A DNA stretch of 39,621 nt, from positions 1-39,621 of the forward strand of contig JAEYOU010000447.1 of the NCBI GenBank assembly GCA_023411405.1, given 5' to 3'. The position numbers and the translations under genes are program-made. The DNA comes from Pseudomonadota bacterium. Lineage in GTDB: Bacteria; Myxococcota; Myxococcia; Myxococcales; Anaeromyxobacteraceae. Below, one piece after another: positions 1-8,420 of this stretch. A model generated the notes under the pieces. It was not told the DNA's origin and ran no database searches. It worked only from the letters and a program-made list of their open reading frames with translations. Within the stretch, counting starts at the first letter, position 1; each line of letters starts with the position of its first letter.

Positions 1-306
1 GACTGGAGGCTCGTGCTCGCGTCGCCGCGGACGGCGCGCGAGGACCGCGATCGCGCAGCGCAGCAAGCGAGCGGCGCGGGGTGCGAGGCCCCCCGGGGCC
101 CCTGACCCCGGCGCCGGAACCCGCGAACCGCCGGTGTTTTCGCGTCTGAACCGATTCAGACGCGCATGGGAATCCGTTCGAGCCATTGACAGCGCGCTCC
201 GATGGGAGCCAATGTGGTCTGACGATCCGTGAAAGGCAGCCCGCGGCGACCCGGCGAAGCTCCGTCCGGGAGCCGCACTTTCCGCTCACCCCGTGGAGTG
301 ACGACA
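1..306. other. Left edge, mostly non-coding
   Basis: No complete gene is visible. In frame 1 the first 34 codons are open and end in a TGA at 103-105, so this may be the last residues of a gene lying outside the window, but the stretch is too short to recognise. A short GC palindrome follows at 87-100. The rest is the leader region of the xylanase gene that starts at 307. Confidence 0.4.
141..164. promoter_or_regulatory. Perfect inverted repeat upstream of xylanase gene
   Basis: CGCGTCTGAA and TTCAGACGCG form perfect 10-bp arms around the 4-nt centre CCGA. It is preceded by GTGTTTT and is not followed by a T-run on the plus strand. It lies 143 bp before the xylanase start. It could be an operator for a regulator of that gene or a terminator hairpin for something upstream; the sequence does not decide between them. 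Confidence 0.4.
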
Positions 307-3300
307 ATGAAGAGCTCTGCTGGAAGTACCGCCCGCCTGACGCTCACCGCCGCGATCGCGGCGATGGCCCTGAGCGTGGGCTGTGGCGCCCCCGAGGAGG
401 CGCCGGCGCCGGCCGACGGCCAGGCGAAGATCACGCTCACCTCGAGCCAGACCGGCACCGACGGCCTCTGGTACTCGTTCTGGACCGACGGCGGCGGCTC
501 GGTCCAGTTCGAGCTGCTGGGCGGCGGCCGCTACGCCTCGCGCTGGACGAACGTCAACAACTGGGTCGGCGGCAAGGGCTGGCGGACCGGCAGCCGGAAG
601 GTCGTGAGCTACTCCGGCACCTTCAACTCGCCCGGCAACGGCTACCTGGCCCTCTACGGCTGGACCACCAATCCGCTCGTCGAGTACTACGTCGTCGAGA
701 ACTTCGGCACGTACAACCCGAGCTCCGGCTCCCAGCTCCTCGGCTCGCTCAACAGCGACGGCGGCACCTACAACCTGTACCGGACGCAGCGGGTCAACCA
801 GCCGTCGATCATCGGCACCGCCACGTTCTACCAGTACTGGGCCGTCCGGACGGTGAAGCGGACCGGCGGGACCATCACCACCGGCAACTTCTTCGACGCG
901 TGGGGCCGGTCGGGCCTCACCCTCGGCACGCACGACTACATGGTGCTCGCGACCGAGGGCTACCAGAGCAGCGGCAGCTCGGACATCACGGTGAGCGAAG
1001 GTACCTCCCCCAACACGTTCGCCCTCACGGTGACGAAGAGCGGCTCCGGGAGCGGGACGGTCACCTCCAACACGGGCGGCATCAACTGCGGCTCCACCTG
1101 CTCGGCGAACCTCACCTCCGGCACCACCGTCACCCTGAGCGCCGCGCCGGCCTCCGGCGCCACCTTCGGCGGCTGGAGCGGGGCGTGCTCCGGCACCGGC
1201 TCGTGCGTCGTCACGATGTCGGCGGCGCGGACGGTGACCGCCACGTTCAACGGCAGCAGCACCACCCCCGGCGTCCTCGCGGTCAACGCCGGCGGCGCGG
1301 CGGCGGGCGACTTCGCCGCGGACGCGAACTTCTCGGGCGGGAGCACGTACTCGAACACGAGCACGATCGACACCTCGCGGCTCACCGGGACGGTGCCCCC
1401 GCAGTCGGTCTTCCAGAGCGAGCGGTACGGTGAGTTCAGCTACACGTTCTCGGGCCTCACCGCCGGGAGCGCGCAGGCGGTGTCGCTGTACTTTGCCGAG
1501 ACCTACTGGACGGCGGCCGGGCAGCGGACGTTCAACGTCGCGATCAACGGCGCGACGGTGCTGACCGCGTACGACATCTTCGCGCAGGCGGGCGGGGCGA
1601 ACCGGGCCATCGCGCGGACGTTCAACACGACGGCAAACGCGAGCGGCCAGGTGGTCGTCCAGTTCACGCGCGGCGGCGGTCCCGACAACCCGAAGGTGAA
1701 CGCCATCGCGGTCGCCGCCAGCGTCACGACGAACACGCTGACGGTGAGCAAGGCCGGCGACGGCAGCGGGACGGTCTCCTCCACCCCCGCCGGCGTCAAC
1801 TGCGGCGCGACGTGCAGCGCCAGCTACACGGGCGGCACGGTCGTGACCCTCACGGCGGCCGCGGCGAGCGGCTCGAGCTTCGGCGGCTGGAGCGGGTGCA
1901 GCGGGTCGGGCACGACGTGCACCGTGACGATGAACGCCGCCCAGGCGGTCACCGCGACCTTCACCGCCGCTCCGATCAGCGGCACGGGCGTCTCCGTCAA
2001 CGCCGGCGGCTCGGCGAGCGGGAGCTTCGCCGCCGACGCGTACTTCTCCGGCGGCAGCACGTACTCGACCACCAGCGCGATCGACACGTCGCAGGTCACC
2101 GGGGCGGTGCCGCCTGCGGCGGTCTTCCAGAGCGAGCGGTATGGTGAGTTCACGTACACCATCCCGAACCGCGAGGCCGGGAGCGCGCAGATGGTGACGC
2201 TGTTCTTCGCCGAGAGCTACTGGACGGCGGCGGGGCAGCGGACGTTCAACGTGGCCATCAACGGCGCGACGGTCCTCTCCGCCTTCGACATCTTCGCCCA
2301 GGCGGGCGGCGCCAACCGGGCCATCGCGCGGACGTTCAATACGACCGCCAACGCGAGCGGCCAGGTGGTGATCCAGTTCACCCGCGCCGGCGGACCGGAC
2401 AACCCGAAGGTCTGCGGCCTCACCGTGGCCAGCGGTCCCGTCATCGGGGACAGCTACACCCTGAGCGTCACGCGGTCCGGCACCGGCGGCGGGACCGTCA
2501 GCGGCGCCGGCATCGACTGCGGCTCGACCTGCAGCGCCAGCTACGCGAGCGGCACCACCGTCACGCTGACCGCCACCCCCGCCGCCGGCTCGACCTTCGG
2601 CGGCTGGAGCGGCGCCTGCACCGGCACCGGGAGCTGCGTCGTCACGATGACCGCGGCGCGGTCGGTGACCGCCGCGTTCACCCAGCCCACGTCCGACTCC
2701 TCGTTCTCCGTCAACGCCGGCGGCTCCGCGGCGGGGGGCTTCGTCGCGGACGCGTACTACTCCGGCGGCAGCACGTACACCACCACCAGCACGATCAACA
2801 CCTCGCTGCTCACCGGCGACGTGCCGCCCGCGGCGGTCTTCCAGTCCGAGCGGTACGGGGAGTTCACGTACACGATCCCGAACCGCACCGCCGGGACGAC
2901 GCAGACCGTGACGCTGTACTTCGCCGAGAGCTACTGGACGGCGGCCGGACAGCGGACGTTCAACGTGGCCATCAACGGCGCGACCGTCCTCTCCGCGTTC
3001 GACATCTTCGCCCAGGCCGGCGGCGCCAACCGGGCGATCTCCCGCACGTTCACCACCACGGCGAACGCGAGCGGGCAGGTCGTGGTCCAGTTCACCCGCG
3101 GCGGCGGCCCGGACAACCCGAAGATCTGCGGCATCACCGTGTCCGGCGGCGGCGCCGTCGGGGACAACTACACCCTGAGCGTCGCGAAGAGCGGCACCGG
3201 CGCCGGCACCGTCAGCGGCGCCGGCATCAACTGCGGCTCGACCTGCAGCGCCAGCTTCGCGAGCGGCACGAGCGTCACGCTGACCGCCACTCCGAACACC

Positions 3301-4011
3301 GGCTCGACCTTCGGCGGCTGGAGCGGCGCCTGCACGGGCACCGGGAGCTGCATCGTCTCCATGACCGCGGCGCGGTCGGTCACCGCGACCTTCAACGGCG
3401 GCGGCACCGACACCTGCACGATCGGCGCGACCCGTGGCAGCGAGGTCGCCGTCATCGGCGACTCGTTCATCGCCATGAGCCACGGCATCACCCAGGAGAT
3501 CGAGCGGCTCGCCCGGGCCGCCGGCTCGCTCGGCGCCAACGACCGCTACGTCGACAACTCGGTCAGCGGCACCACCCTGGCGAACAACCAGATCCCGGGC
3601 CAGTACACCCGGGCCGTGCAGAGCTCCGGGACGATCAAGTACGTGCTCATGGACGGCGGCGGCAACGACTGCCTCATCAACAACAACGCCGACGCCGCCT
3701 ACAACGCCGCGCAGCAGCTGTTCCAGACCATGGCGCAGAACCGGACCGAGAAGGTCGTCTACTTCTTCTATCCCGATCCGGTCGGCAGCAACTACGCGTC
3801 GCTCAAGAGCTGCCTCGACGGGCTCCGGCCGCGGATGAAGGCGCTCTGCGACGGCCTCAGCTCCCCGAAGTGCTACTGGCTGGATCTCCGCCCGACGTGG
3901 AACGGCCACCCCGAGTACACGTCCGACGGGATCCACCCCACGTCGCAGGGGAGCGTCGTGACGGGCCAGGCGGTCTGGCAGACGATGCGGACCAACTGCG
4001 TCGCGCAGTAG
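307..4011 (+). CDS. Secreted GH11 xylanase with malectin-like modules and C-terminal SGNH esterase
   Basis: A 1234-aa extracellular or surface enzyme. The start at 307 is preceded by GGAG (295-298) and opens a signal peptide with a possible lipobox (ALSVGC). Residues about 42-230 match glycoside hydrolase family 11 (endo-1,4-beta-xylanase). Both catalytic glutamates are visible: Glu126 in PLVEYY (nucleophile) and Glu217 in ATEGYQSSGSS (acid/base). Four copies of a GTV..GxxCGxxCxxxxxxGxxVTLxA..FGGWSG bacterial repeat then alternate with three malectin-like (carbohydrate-binding) modules. The last 195 residues or so are an SGNH/GDSL hydrolase with Ser1053 in GDS, Asn1120 in GGGND, and Asp1207 and His1210 in DGIHP. 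I infer joint xylan cleavage and deacetylation, with the repeats as spacers and binding modules. The esterase substrate is a guess. Confidence 0.9.
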   Translation: MKSSAGSTARLTLTAAIAAMALSVGCGAPEEAPAPADGQAKITLTSSQTGTDGLWYSFWTDGGGSVQFELLGGGRYASRWTNVNNWVGGKGWRTGSRKVVSYSGTFNSPGNGYLALYGWTTNPLVEYYVVENFGTYNPSSGSQLLGSLNSDGGTYNLYRTQRVNQPSIIGTATFYQYWAVRTVKRTGGTITTGNFFDAWGRSGLTLGTHDYMVLATEGYQSSGSSDITVSEGTSPNTFALTVTKSGSGSGTVTSNTGGINCGSTCSANLTSGTTVTLSAAPASGATFGGWSGACSGTGSCVVTMSAARTVTATFNGSSTTPGVLAVNAGGAAAGDFAADANFSGGSTYSNTSTIDTSRLTGTVPPQSVFQSERYGEFSYTFSGLTAGSAQAVSLYFAETYWTAAGQRTFNVAINGATVLTAYDIFAQAGGANRAIARTFNTTANASGQVVVQFTRGGGPDNPKVNAIAVAASVTTNTLTVSKAGDGSGTVSSTPAGVNCGATCSASYTGGTVVTLTAAAASGSSFGGWSGCSGSGTTCTVTMNAAQAVTATFTAAPISGTGVSVNAGGSASGSFAADAYFSGGSTYSTTSAIDTSQVTGAVPPAAVFQSERYGEFTYTIPNREAGSAQMVTLFFAESYWTAAGQRTFNVAINGATVLSAFDIFAQAGGANRAIARTFNTTANASGQVVIQFTRAGGPDNPKVCGLTVASGPVIGDSYTLSVTRSGTGGGTVSGAGIDCGSTCSASYASGTTVTLTATPAAGSTFGGWSGACTGTGSCVVTMTAARSVTAAFTQPTSDSSFSVNAGGSAAGGFVADAYYSGGSTYTTTSTINTSLLTGDVPPAAVFQSERYGEFTYTIPNRTAGTTQTVTLYFAESYWTAAGQRTFNVAINGATVLSAFDIFAQAGGANRAISRTFTTTANASGQVVVQFTRGGGPDNPKICGITVSGGGAVGDNYTLSVAKSGTGAGTVSGAGINCGSTCSASFASGTSVTLTATPNTGSTFGGWSGACTGTGSCIVSMTAARSVTATFNGGGTDTCTIGATRGSEVAVIGDSFIAMSHGITQEIERLARAAGSLGANDRYVDNSVSGTTLANNQIPGQYTRAVQSSGTIKYVLMDGGGNDCLINNNADAAYNAAQQLFQTMAQNRTEKVVYFFYPDPVGSNYASLKSCLDGLRPRMKALCDGLSSPKCYWLDLRPTWNGHPEYTSDGIHPTSQGSVVTGQAVWQTMRTNCVAQ
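1024..3405 (+). repeat. Tandem coding repeat, about 714-723 bp unit
   Basis: The bacterial-repeat plus malectin pair recurs three times, followed by a fourth bacterial repeat alone. Equivalent points lie 714 bp apart (TACTGGACGGCGGC at 1504, 2218 and 2932). The bacterial repeats start near 1024, 1738, 2461 and 3175. Long stretches are nearly identical at the DNA level, which implies recent duplication or gene conversion. Confidence 0.85.
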
Positions 4012-4030
4012 TCGTGGTTACCGGCTCCGT

Positions 4031-4055
4031 CCCGGCGCGGGTCCTCCGCGCCGGG
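4031..4055 (+). terminator. Candidate terminator hairpin after xylanase gene
   Basis: A perfect 10-bp stem (CCCGGCGCGG / CCGCGCCGGG) with a 5-nt loop starts 20 bp after the xylanase stop codon. There is no clean T-run behind it, so intrinsic termination is plausible but not certain. The surrounding 4012-4320 stretch holds no gene: only this hairpin and a REP-like element. Confidence 0.55.
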
Positions 4056-4145
4056 GCGGGGTCTGTAGTTCTCGCAGGCTTGTTCCGCCGCGCGGGCTTG
4101 CTTGGGCGTGTGGGTCTAGGCCCGGGACTCGCTCATCCGCCCATT

Positions 4146-4180
4146 CCCGCTCGTGCTGAGCTTGTCGAAGCACGAGCGGG
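4146..4180. repeat. REP-like palindromic element 1 (intergenic)
   Basis: 12-bp perfect arms (CCCGCTCGTGCT / AGCACGAGCGGG) surround the centre GAGCTTGTCGA. It is the same family as six other copies in this window and the only intergenic one. An in-frame ATG inside it (4153) makes the next gene look falsely longer. Confidence 0.85.
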
Positions 4181-4320
4181 GATCGGATCCCCGCCGCTGC
4201 CTCGCGGTCGCCGCGCGGACCATCGCTCGCGCCCCGGACCCCGCGCCCGCGCTCCGCGAGCGTCCTCCCTGCATTTCCCTCCGAGTTCCCCGTGGCCCGC
4301 CCCTTGCTGTCCAGCGGACC

Positions 4321-4857
4321 ATGCTCGTCCTCCACGTCGACCCGCAGCTCGACCGACAGTTCATTCGCGAAGGCCCCGTGCTCCTCTGGCGCGACGGCGA
4401 AGCCTCACGCCGCGACGGCCTGCTGGTCGTCCTCCACCCATGCCCGTTCCCGACGTGCCCCGCTCGTCACGTCGATCTCGAGGCGTACCGGCTGACGAAC
4501 ACGGTCAGCGCGATCGAGGTGACCGCGGTGGAAGCCCGGGCCATCCATCGCGACGGGCGGGAGGAGACCCTGGAGCCGGACGTCTGGGCCACCGTCGAGC
4601 TGGACCGCGGAGATGCGCTAGTCGCCGGTCCGGACGAGCCGGCCGACCTCGTGGCGTGGCTCGAGCGGGAGCTCGCCGGAGAGCTGATGGCCACCGTGAA
4701 GAGCAGACTCGCGCGCTCCCGGGCGGCGGGGGAGGCCGCGCTCCGGCCGGTGAGCCGCGCCTCGGCGCGCGTCGGACGGAATGAGCCGTGTCCCTGCGGT
4801 TCGGGGAAGAAGTCCAAGCGGTGCTGCGGAGGCAGGGGCGCCACGCTGCGGTGGTGA
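4321..4857 (+). CDS. SEC-C motif protein
   Basis: A 178-aa protein ending in a classic SEC-C zinc-binding motif (GRNEPCPCGSGKKSKRCCG, near residues 153-171). This is the metal-binding tail known from SecA and from many small stand-alone proteins of unclear role. The preceding 150 residues are not recognised; they are mixed alpha/beta in character, with no signal peptide or membrane segment. I chose the ATG at 4321 (MLVLHVDPQLDRQ). The in-frame ATG at 4153 lies in the REP-like element and would add a low-complexity leader. The gene converges with the HNH gene, with a small 6-bp hairpin at 4868-4882 between them. The cellular role is unknown. Confidence 0.75.
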   Translation: MLVLHVDPQLDRQFIREGPVLLWRDGEASRRDGLLVVLHPCPFPTCPARHVDLEAYRLTNTVSAIEVTAVEARAIHRDGREETLEPDVWATVELDRGDALVAGPDEPADLVAWLERELAGELMATVKSRLARSRAAGEAALRPVSRASARVGRNEPCPCGSGKKSKRCCGGRGATLRW

Positions 4858-5042
4858 GCGGTCCCGCGACGCGGTGCGCGTCGTCGACGGACAGGTTCAG
4901 GTTGCCCGCTCGTGCGGAGAGGATCGGTCGAAATGAGCGGCCGCGCCGGCATCCGTGTCGAGCCTCGCTTTGCACGGTGGCCGGCGTCGGAGCAGCGCGC
5001 CCGAATCGATGAGCCCGGTCCGGACTCCGAGCATGGCGGTCC

Positions 5043-6695
5043 TCATTCTGGCCTGCCGTCCCACTTCCTCCCGTTCAGGAGCCACGTCAGCCCGCCCGGC
5101 GCGGTGCCGCGCAAGACGAGGAGTCCCTCGTGGATGCACCGGTGATGGTGGAAGGCACAGACCGCGACACCGTTCTCGAGCTCCTCGCCGCCGCCGTGCG
5201 AACGGTAGACGATGTGATGTGCGTGGGACGCGCGGTGGCTGCACCCGGGCACCTGGCAATGCTCCTCGTCTCGCATCCGCACCTTCTGGGAACGGCTCCT
5301 GGCCTTCTCTGGTGGCCCCCAGACCTCGAGGAAGTGGCGCGCGACGACTCCGAGGCACCGTCCCGCGGGGATGGGCGCCCCCGCGAGGCGGCGCACGGTC
5401 GCGATCGCGGCCGCGAGCAACGTCGCGACGCTCCGCGGGACGGACGCGGCGAGCTTCCCGCGTGCACGCATCTGCCGCGCCTCGGCCGCATCGAGCTCCC
5501 GTCGCAGCGCGACGACCGTCATGAGCCGCGCCCGGGGAGTCCACGCACGGATCTCCGCCTCCGGGAGGTGCGCCAGCGCCCGAAGCCGCTCGTAGGAGAG
5601 CCCCGACGCGCGCGCCGCGCGGAGGGCAGGGCTCTCCCAGATCCGCTCCTCGAGCCTCGCGCGCTGCTCGACCGCGCGCCCCGGCATTCCGAGCCGCTCC
5701 TCCACGTAATGCCGGAACGACGCGAACCCGAGGATGAGGTGCATCCCGCTCCGGCGGATCATCTCGGCCGTCCAGCCGAGGTACTCCTCCCAGCCTTCGC
5801 GGTGGCGCGCCAGCGCCCGGAGCGCCGCGTCGATCTCGGCCGCCGAGTCGAGCTCCTCGAAGCCCGACTCCGGGGCGATCCAGGGCGGGATCGCCGTGAG
5901 CATCGCCCAACGGTCCGTCTCGTCCTCCAGCTCTGCCTTGCGCGTCGCGAGCCGCGCCTCGCGCTCGTCGCGGCTGCGGAAGCTCTCGCGCACCGTCGCG
6001 CGCTCGCTGCGATCGTCGCCCAAGTCGGCCGGGGACGAGCCCAGGAACTCCTGCGCCATCGCCTCCAGCCGCTCGAACGTCTTTGAGCCCGGGAGCTCCT
6101 GCCCCGCCCGCTCCAGGGCATCGTCGATGGCCTCCCGGTCCTCCGGCGTGCAGCCGACGGTGAAACGTCCCCACTCCTCCTCTCCGGCGTCGCGGCGCGC
6201 AGCCTTCACCGCAGCTTCGAGCGTCCGGACCGTCTCGCTCCGCGCTCGCTCGACCCACGTCGCCTCGTCCTCTCCCCGGGCGACGGGCAATACCGTCTGC
6301 GCCGCCCGCATCGTGACCTCGCCCCCGCGGACCGCCGCGCGCAGGAGCGGCCGCGTCCGGAGCTCCCGCGCCAGGTGGGCGAGGTTGAGCGCCGTGCGCG
6401 GCGCGATGTCGAGCACCTCCCGCGCGTAGTCATCGAGGTGGTAGCCCAGCTCCGGGAGCCGGGAGCCCACGCGCAGCGCGGCGAGCCCTTCGGCGATGGC
6501 GAGCTCGGTCGCCGCCTGGACCCGCGCCGCCATCACGAGCCCGAGCTCCGTGTCGTCGGCCTCCTTCTCGCCGCCCCGGAACACCGGCACGAGCTCGAAC
6601 CCATCGAGCCGCGGGAACTCGACCTTCGGCGGCGGCGCGTAGCGGGCGCACCACGCAGGGACGGAGGTCGAGCTCGACGGGTGCTCGGTGGTCAC
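5043..6695 (-). CDS. HNH endonuclease domain protein
   Basis: About 550 aa. The C-terminal region carries an HNH nuclease motif: a Cys pair in CQVPGC, the HAHHI histidines, and the NGVAVCAFHHHR block that supplies the closing Asn, Cys and His ligands. The long N-terminal helical region resembles the DUF222/13E12-type part found in front of HNH domains in actinobacteria and myxobacteria. The family often occurs in many copies per genome; its role (mobile, defence or housekeeping) is not settled. The start is uncertain. I chose a GTG at 6695 because the longer reading from 6842 adds about 49 residues of low-complexity sequence; neither start has a convincing ribosome binding site. Confidence 0.75.
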   Translation of the reverse strand: MTTEHPSSSTSVPAWCARYAPPPKVEFPRLDGFELVPVFRGGEKEADDTELGLVMAARVQAATELAIAEGLAALRVGSRLPELGYHLDDYAREVLDIAPRTALNLAHLARELRTRPLLRAAVRGGEVTMRAAQTVLPVARGEDEATWVERARSETVRTLEAAVKAARRDAGEEEWGRFTVGCTPEDREAIDDALERAGQELPGSKTFERLEAMAQEFLGSSPADLGDDRSERATVRESFRSRDEREARLATRKAELEDETDRWAMLTAIPPWIAPESGFEELDSAAEIDAALRALARHREGWEEYLGWTAEMIRRSGMHLILGFASFRHYVEERLGMPGRAVEQRARLEERIWESPALRAARASGLSYERLRALAHLPEAEIRAWTPRARLMTVVALRRELDAAEARQMRARGKLAASVPRSVATLLAAAIATVRRLAGAPIPAGRCLGVVARHFLEVWGPPEKARSRSQKVRMRDEEHCQVPGCSHRASHAHHIVYRSHGGGEELENGVAVCAFHHHRCIHEGLLVLRGTAPGGLTWLLNGRKWDGRPE

Positions 6696-7207
6696 GAACG
6701 AGTCATCGCATGCGGGTCTGACAATTGGAGCCAATCGGATCAGGTCCGAGTCTGTTTGCGCCGGAGTGGGCGCAGCTGCAAGGGCAGCTGCGTGCGTGCG
6801 CGTGCCGCGTCCAGCGGAGGCACCACTGGGGCGAGACGGCATCGGCCGGTGTGACCTGTCCGCGATGGCGACGAGCCGGGCCTCACGGCGAAGAACGCGA
6901 GATTGATGGGGAGTGGTGTACTCGGCGGAGACCTACTCGCATACGGCCCGCTGCCAGGGTCGGTGTACTTCGTCTGCCGCGGGCGAGGTGAGGGGAGGAC
7001 GGTCGTGAGGTGGAAGTCGGCGAGGTCGAGGCCGGCGCCGTAGGGGTCATGGCCGAAGGCTGTCGTCCCGCAGTTCGGCGAGAGGCTCGGCAGCGGCCGG
7101 GCACTCCGGACGGCGCTCGAGGGTCGATTGTGCGGTGCCGCGCGAGCGGGCGGAGTGAGGGCGCGGCGCCGCTCGACCCGCGGCCGCCCAACGTTGAGTC
7201 TTGCGGC
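6696..7207. other. Gap without a convincing gene
   Basis: This lies between the HNH start and the racemase stop, both genes being on the minus strand. It holds a perfect hairpin at 6771-6792 (CGCAGCTGC, loop AAGG, GCAGCTGCG) and a short palindrome ATTGG-AG-CCAAT at 6724-6735. A 45-codon plus-strand frame from 6906 and short minus-strand frames have no recognisable homology. The stretch may hold remnants of a decayed gene, but I cannot support one. Confidence 0.4.
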
Positions 7208-7903
7208 TCAGGACGACAGCGCGAGATCGACGGCGGCGCGGGCGTGGATCTCCGTCGTGTCGAAGAGCGGCAGGGGAACGTCGGTCGGCGAGAGGAGCAT
7301 CCCGATCTCGGTGCAGCCGGCGATGACGCCCTGGGCGCCGGACCGCGCCAGCCGGTCCACCACCTCCTGGTACCGCGCCCGTGAGGAGGCCTCGACCCGG
7401 CCCAGGACCAGCTCCTCGAAGATGACCCGGTTCACCTCCGCCCGGTCCGGCGGATCCGGCACCAGGACCTCGAGGCCGTGCCGCTCGGCGAGCCGGCCCC
7501 GGTAGAAGTCCTGCTCCATCGTGTAGCGCGTGCCGAGGAGGCCGACGCGCCTGAGCCCGGCCGCCTTCACGCGGGCGGCGGTCACGTCGACGATGTGGAG
7601 GAGCGGGATGCGCACCCCGGCCATGAGCTCGTCCGCGACCTTGTGCATCGTGTTGGCGCAGACGACCACGAAGTCCGCGCCGCCGCGCTCGAGCGCCAGC
7701 GCAGCCTGGTTGAGGAGCGTCCCGAGCTCGTCCCAGCGGCCGGCGCGCTGGCGTGGCTCGACCTCGCCGAAGTCGACCGAGTACAGGAGCACCTTCGCGG
7801 AGTGAAGGCCGCCGAGCCGTTCCTTCACCAGCCGGTTGATGAGCGAGTAGTAGTGGACCGACGACTCCCAGCTCATGCCCCCGAGGAGGCCGATGGTCTT
7901 CAT
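7208..7903 (-). CDS. Aspartate/glutamate racemase family protein
   Basis: 231 aa, the usual length for the PLP-independent aspartate/glutamate racemase superfamily. These enzymes invert the alpha-carbon of an acidic amino acid using two cysteines as acid and base. The N-terminus MKTIGLLGGMSWESS is typical of the aspartate racemase branch (RacD/YgeA type). The two catalytic cysteines are Cys82 in CANTMHK and Cys197 in GCTEIGM. The product is probably cytoplasmic and supplies D-aspartate, or acts on a related substrate; the exact substrate cannot be read from sequence. It is a single gene with no evident operon partner, and no clear ribosome binding site precedes the ATG. Confidence 0.88.
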   Translation of the reverse strand: MKTIGLLGGMSWESSVHYYSLINRLVKERLGGLHSAKVLLYSVDFGEVEPRQRAGRWDELGTLLNQAALALERGGADFVVVCANTMHKVADELMAGVRIPLLHIVDVTAARVKAAGLRRVGLLGTRYTMEQDFYRGRLAERHGLEVLVPDPPDRAEVNRVIFEELVLGRVEASSRARYQEVVDRLARSGAQGVIAGCTEIGMLLSPTDVPLPLFDTTEIHARAAVDLALSS

Positions 7904-7997
7904 GGGGGGGATCTAGTCAGACCCCGCGCATGTCGCCGGCGCGGCACTGGTTCGGACCGCGGTTGGCGTCGGAGGTGAAGGTAGGCCGAGGGCCCGT

Positions 7998-8363
7998 TCA
8001 ACGATGCTCGGCGTCGAGCCATTTCGATAGCGCTGCAAGGATATCTCGCCGATTGGCGCGGTAGATCTCCTCGACACGCTCAGGGCTCAGTTCGGCTGCC
8101 CAGTACTCGGGCTTGTTGTGCGTCTCCTCGAAGCCAAACCAGGGAAGCTCGGGGACGAGCTGAGCTCGCGTATCAAGCCACCCCTTCCGGTAGCTGTTGT
8201 ACGTGAAGACGACCAGAGTCCTCTCCGCCCGGAGCCCGAGCTTCTTGGGTGTCTTCGGGAACGGCTTCACCCACACTCGTCTCTGGAGTGCCGCCTGGAT
8301 GTCCTCGAAGGTGCGCCGGATGGCCGGCGGCACGCCGTTGCCCGCGGTGGTCCTGCGTTCCAT
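7998..8363 (-). CDS. Unknown small protein, divergent from candidate nuclease
   Basis: 121 aa, not recognised. It begins with MERRTTAGNG after a strong GGAGGAG ribosome binding site, which argues against the longer upstream reading that would run through the divergent gene. The protein is basic at its N-terminal half (PFPKTPKKLGLRAERT) and ends in a predicted helix (YRANRRDILAALSKWLDAEHR). It has no membrane segment or cysteine cluster. It is transcribed divergently from the gene at 8421 with only 57 bp between the start codons, so the two may share a control region and a function. Confidence 0.7.
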   Translation of the reverse strand: MERRTTAGNGVPPAIRRTFEDIQAALQRRVWVKPFPKTPKKLGLRAERTLVVFTYNSYRKGWLDTRAQLVPELPWFGFEETHNKPEYWAAELSPERVEEIYRANRRDILAALSKWLDAEHR

Positions 8364-8420
8364 GCGTTCTCCTCCGTCCTGTGCGTACCGATCGTGCGGT
8401 CCTGAAGTACGCTGAGTGTC

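Noticed and set aside
286..3936. Very long open frame on the minus strand opposite the xylanase gene
   Set aside because: It is antisense to a gene with clear enzyme motifs and reads as low-complexity Arg/Gly/Ala/Asp, the usual by-product of extreme GC bias.
4153..4320. Longer start for the SEC-C protein
   Set aside because: That ATG lies inside a REP-like element, and the added residues are low complexity with no ribosome binding site.
6696..6842. Longer ATG start for the HNH protein
   Set aside because: The extra 49 residues are low complexity and run across a hairpin. It remains possible but is less likely than the GTG at 6695.
6906..7043. 45-codon plus-strand frame starting MGSGVLGGDLLAYGPL
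   Set aside because: It is too short, with no homology that I recognise and no ribosome binding site.
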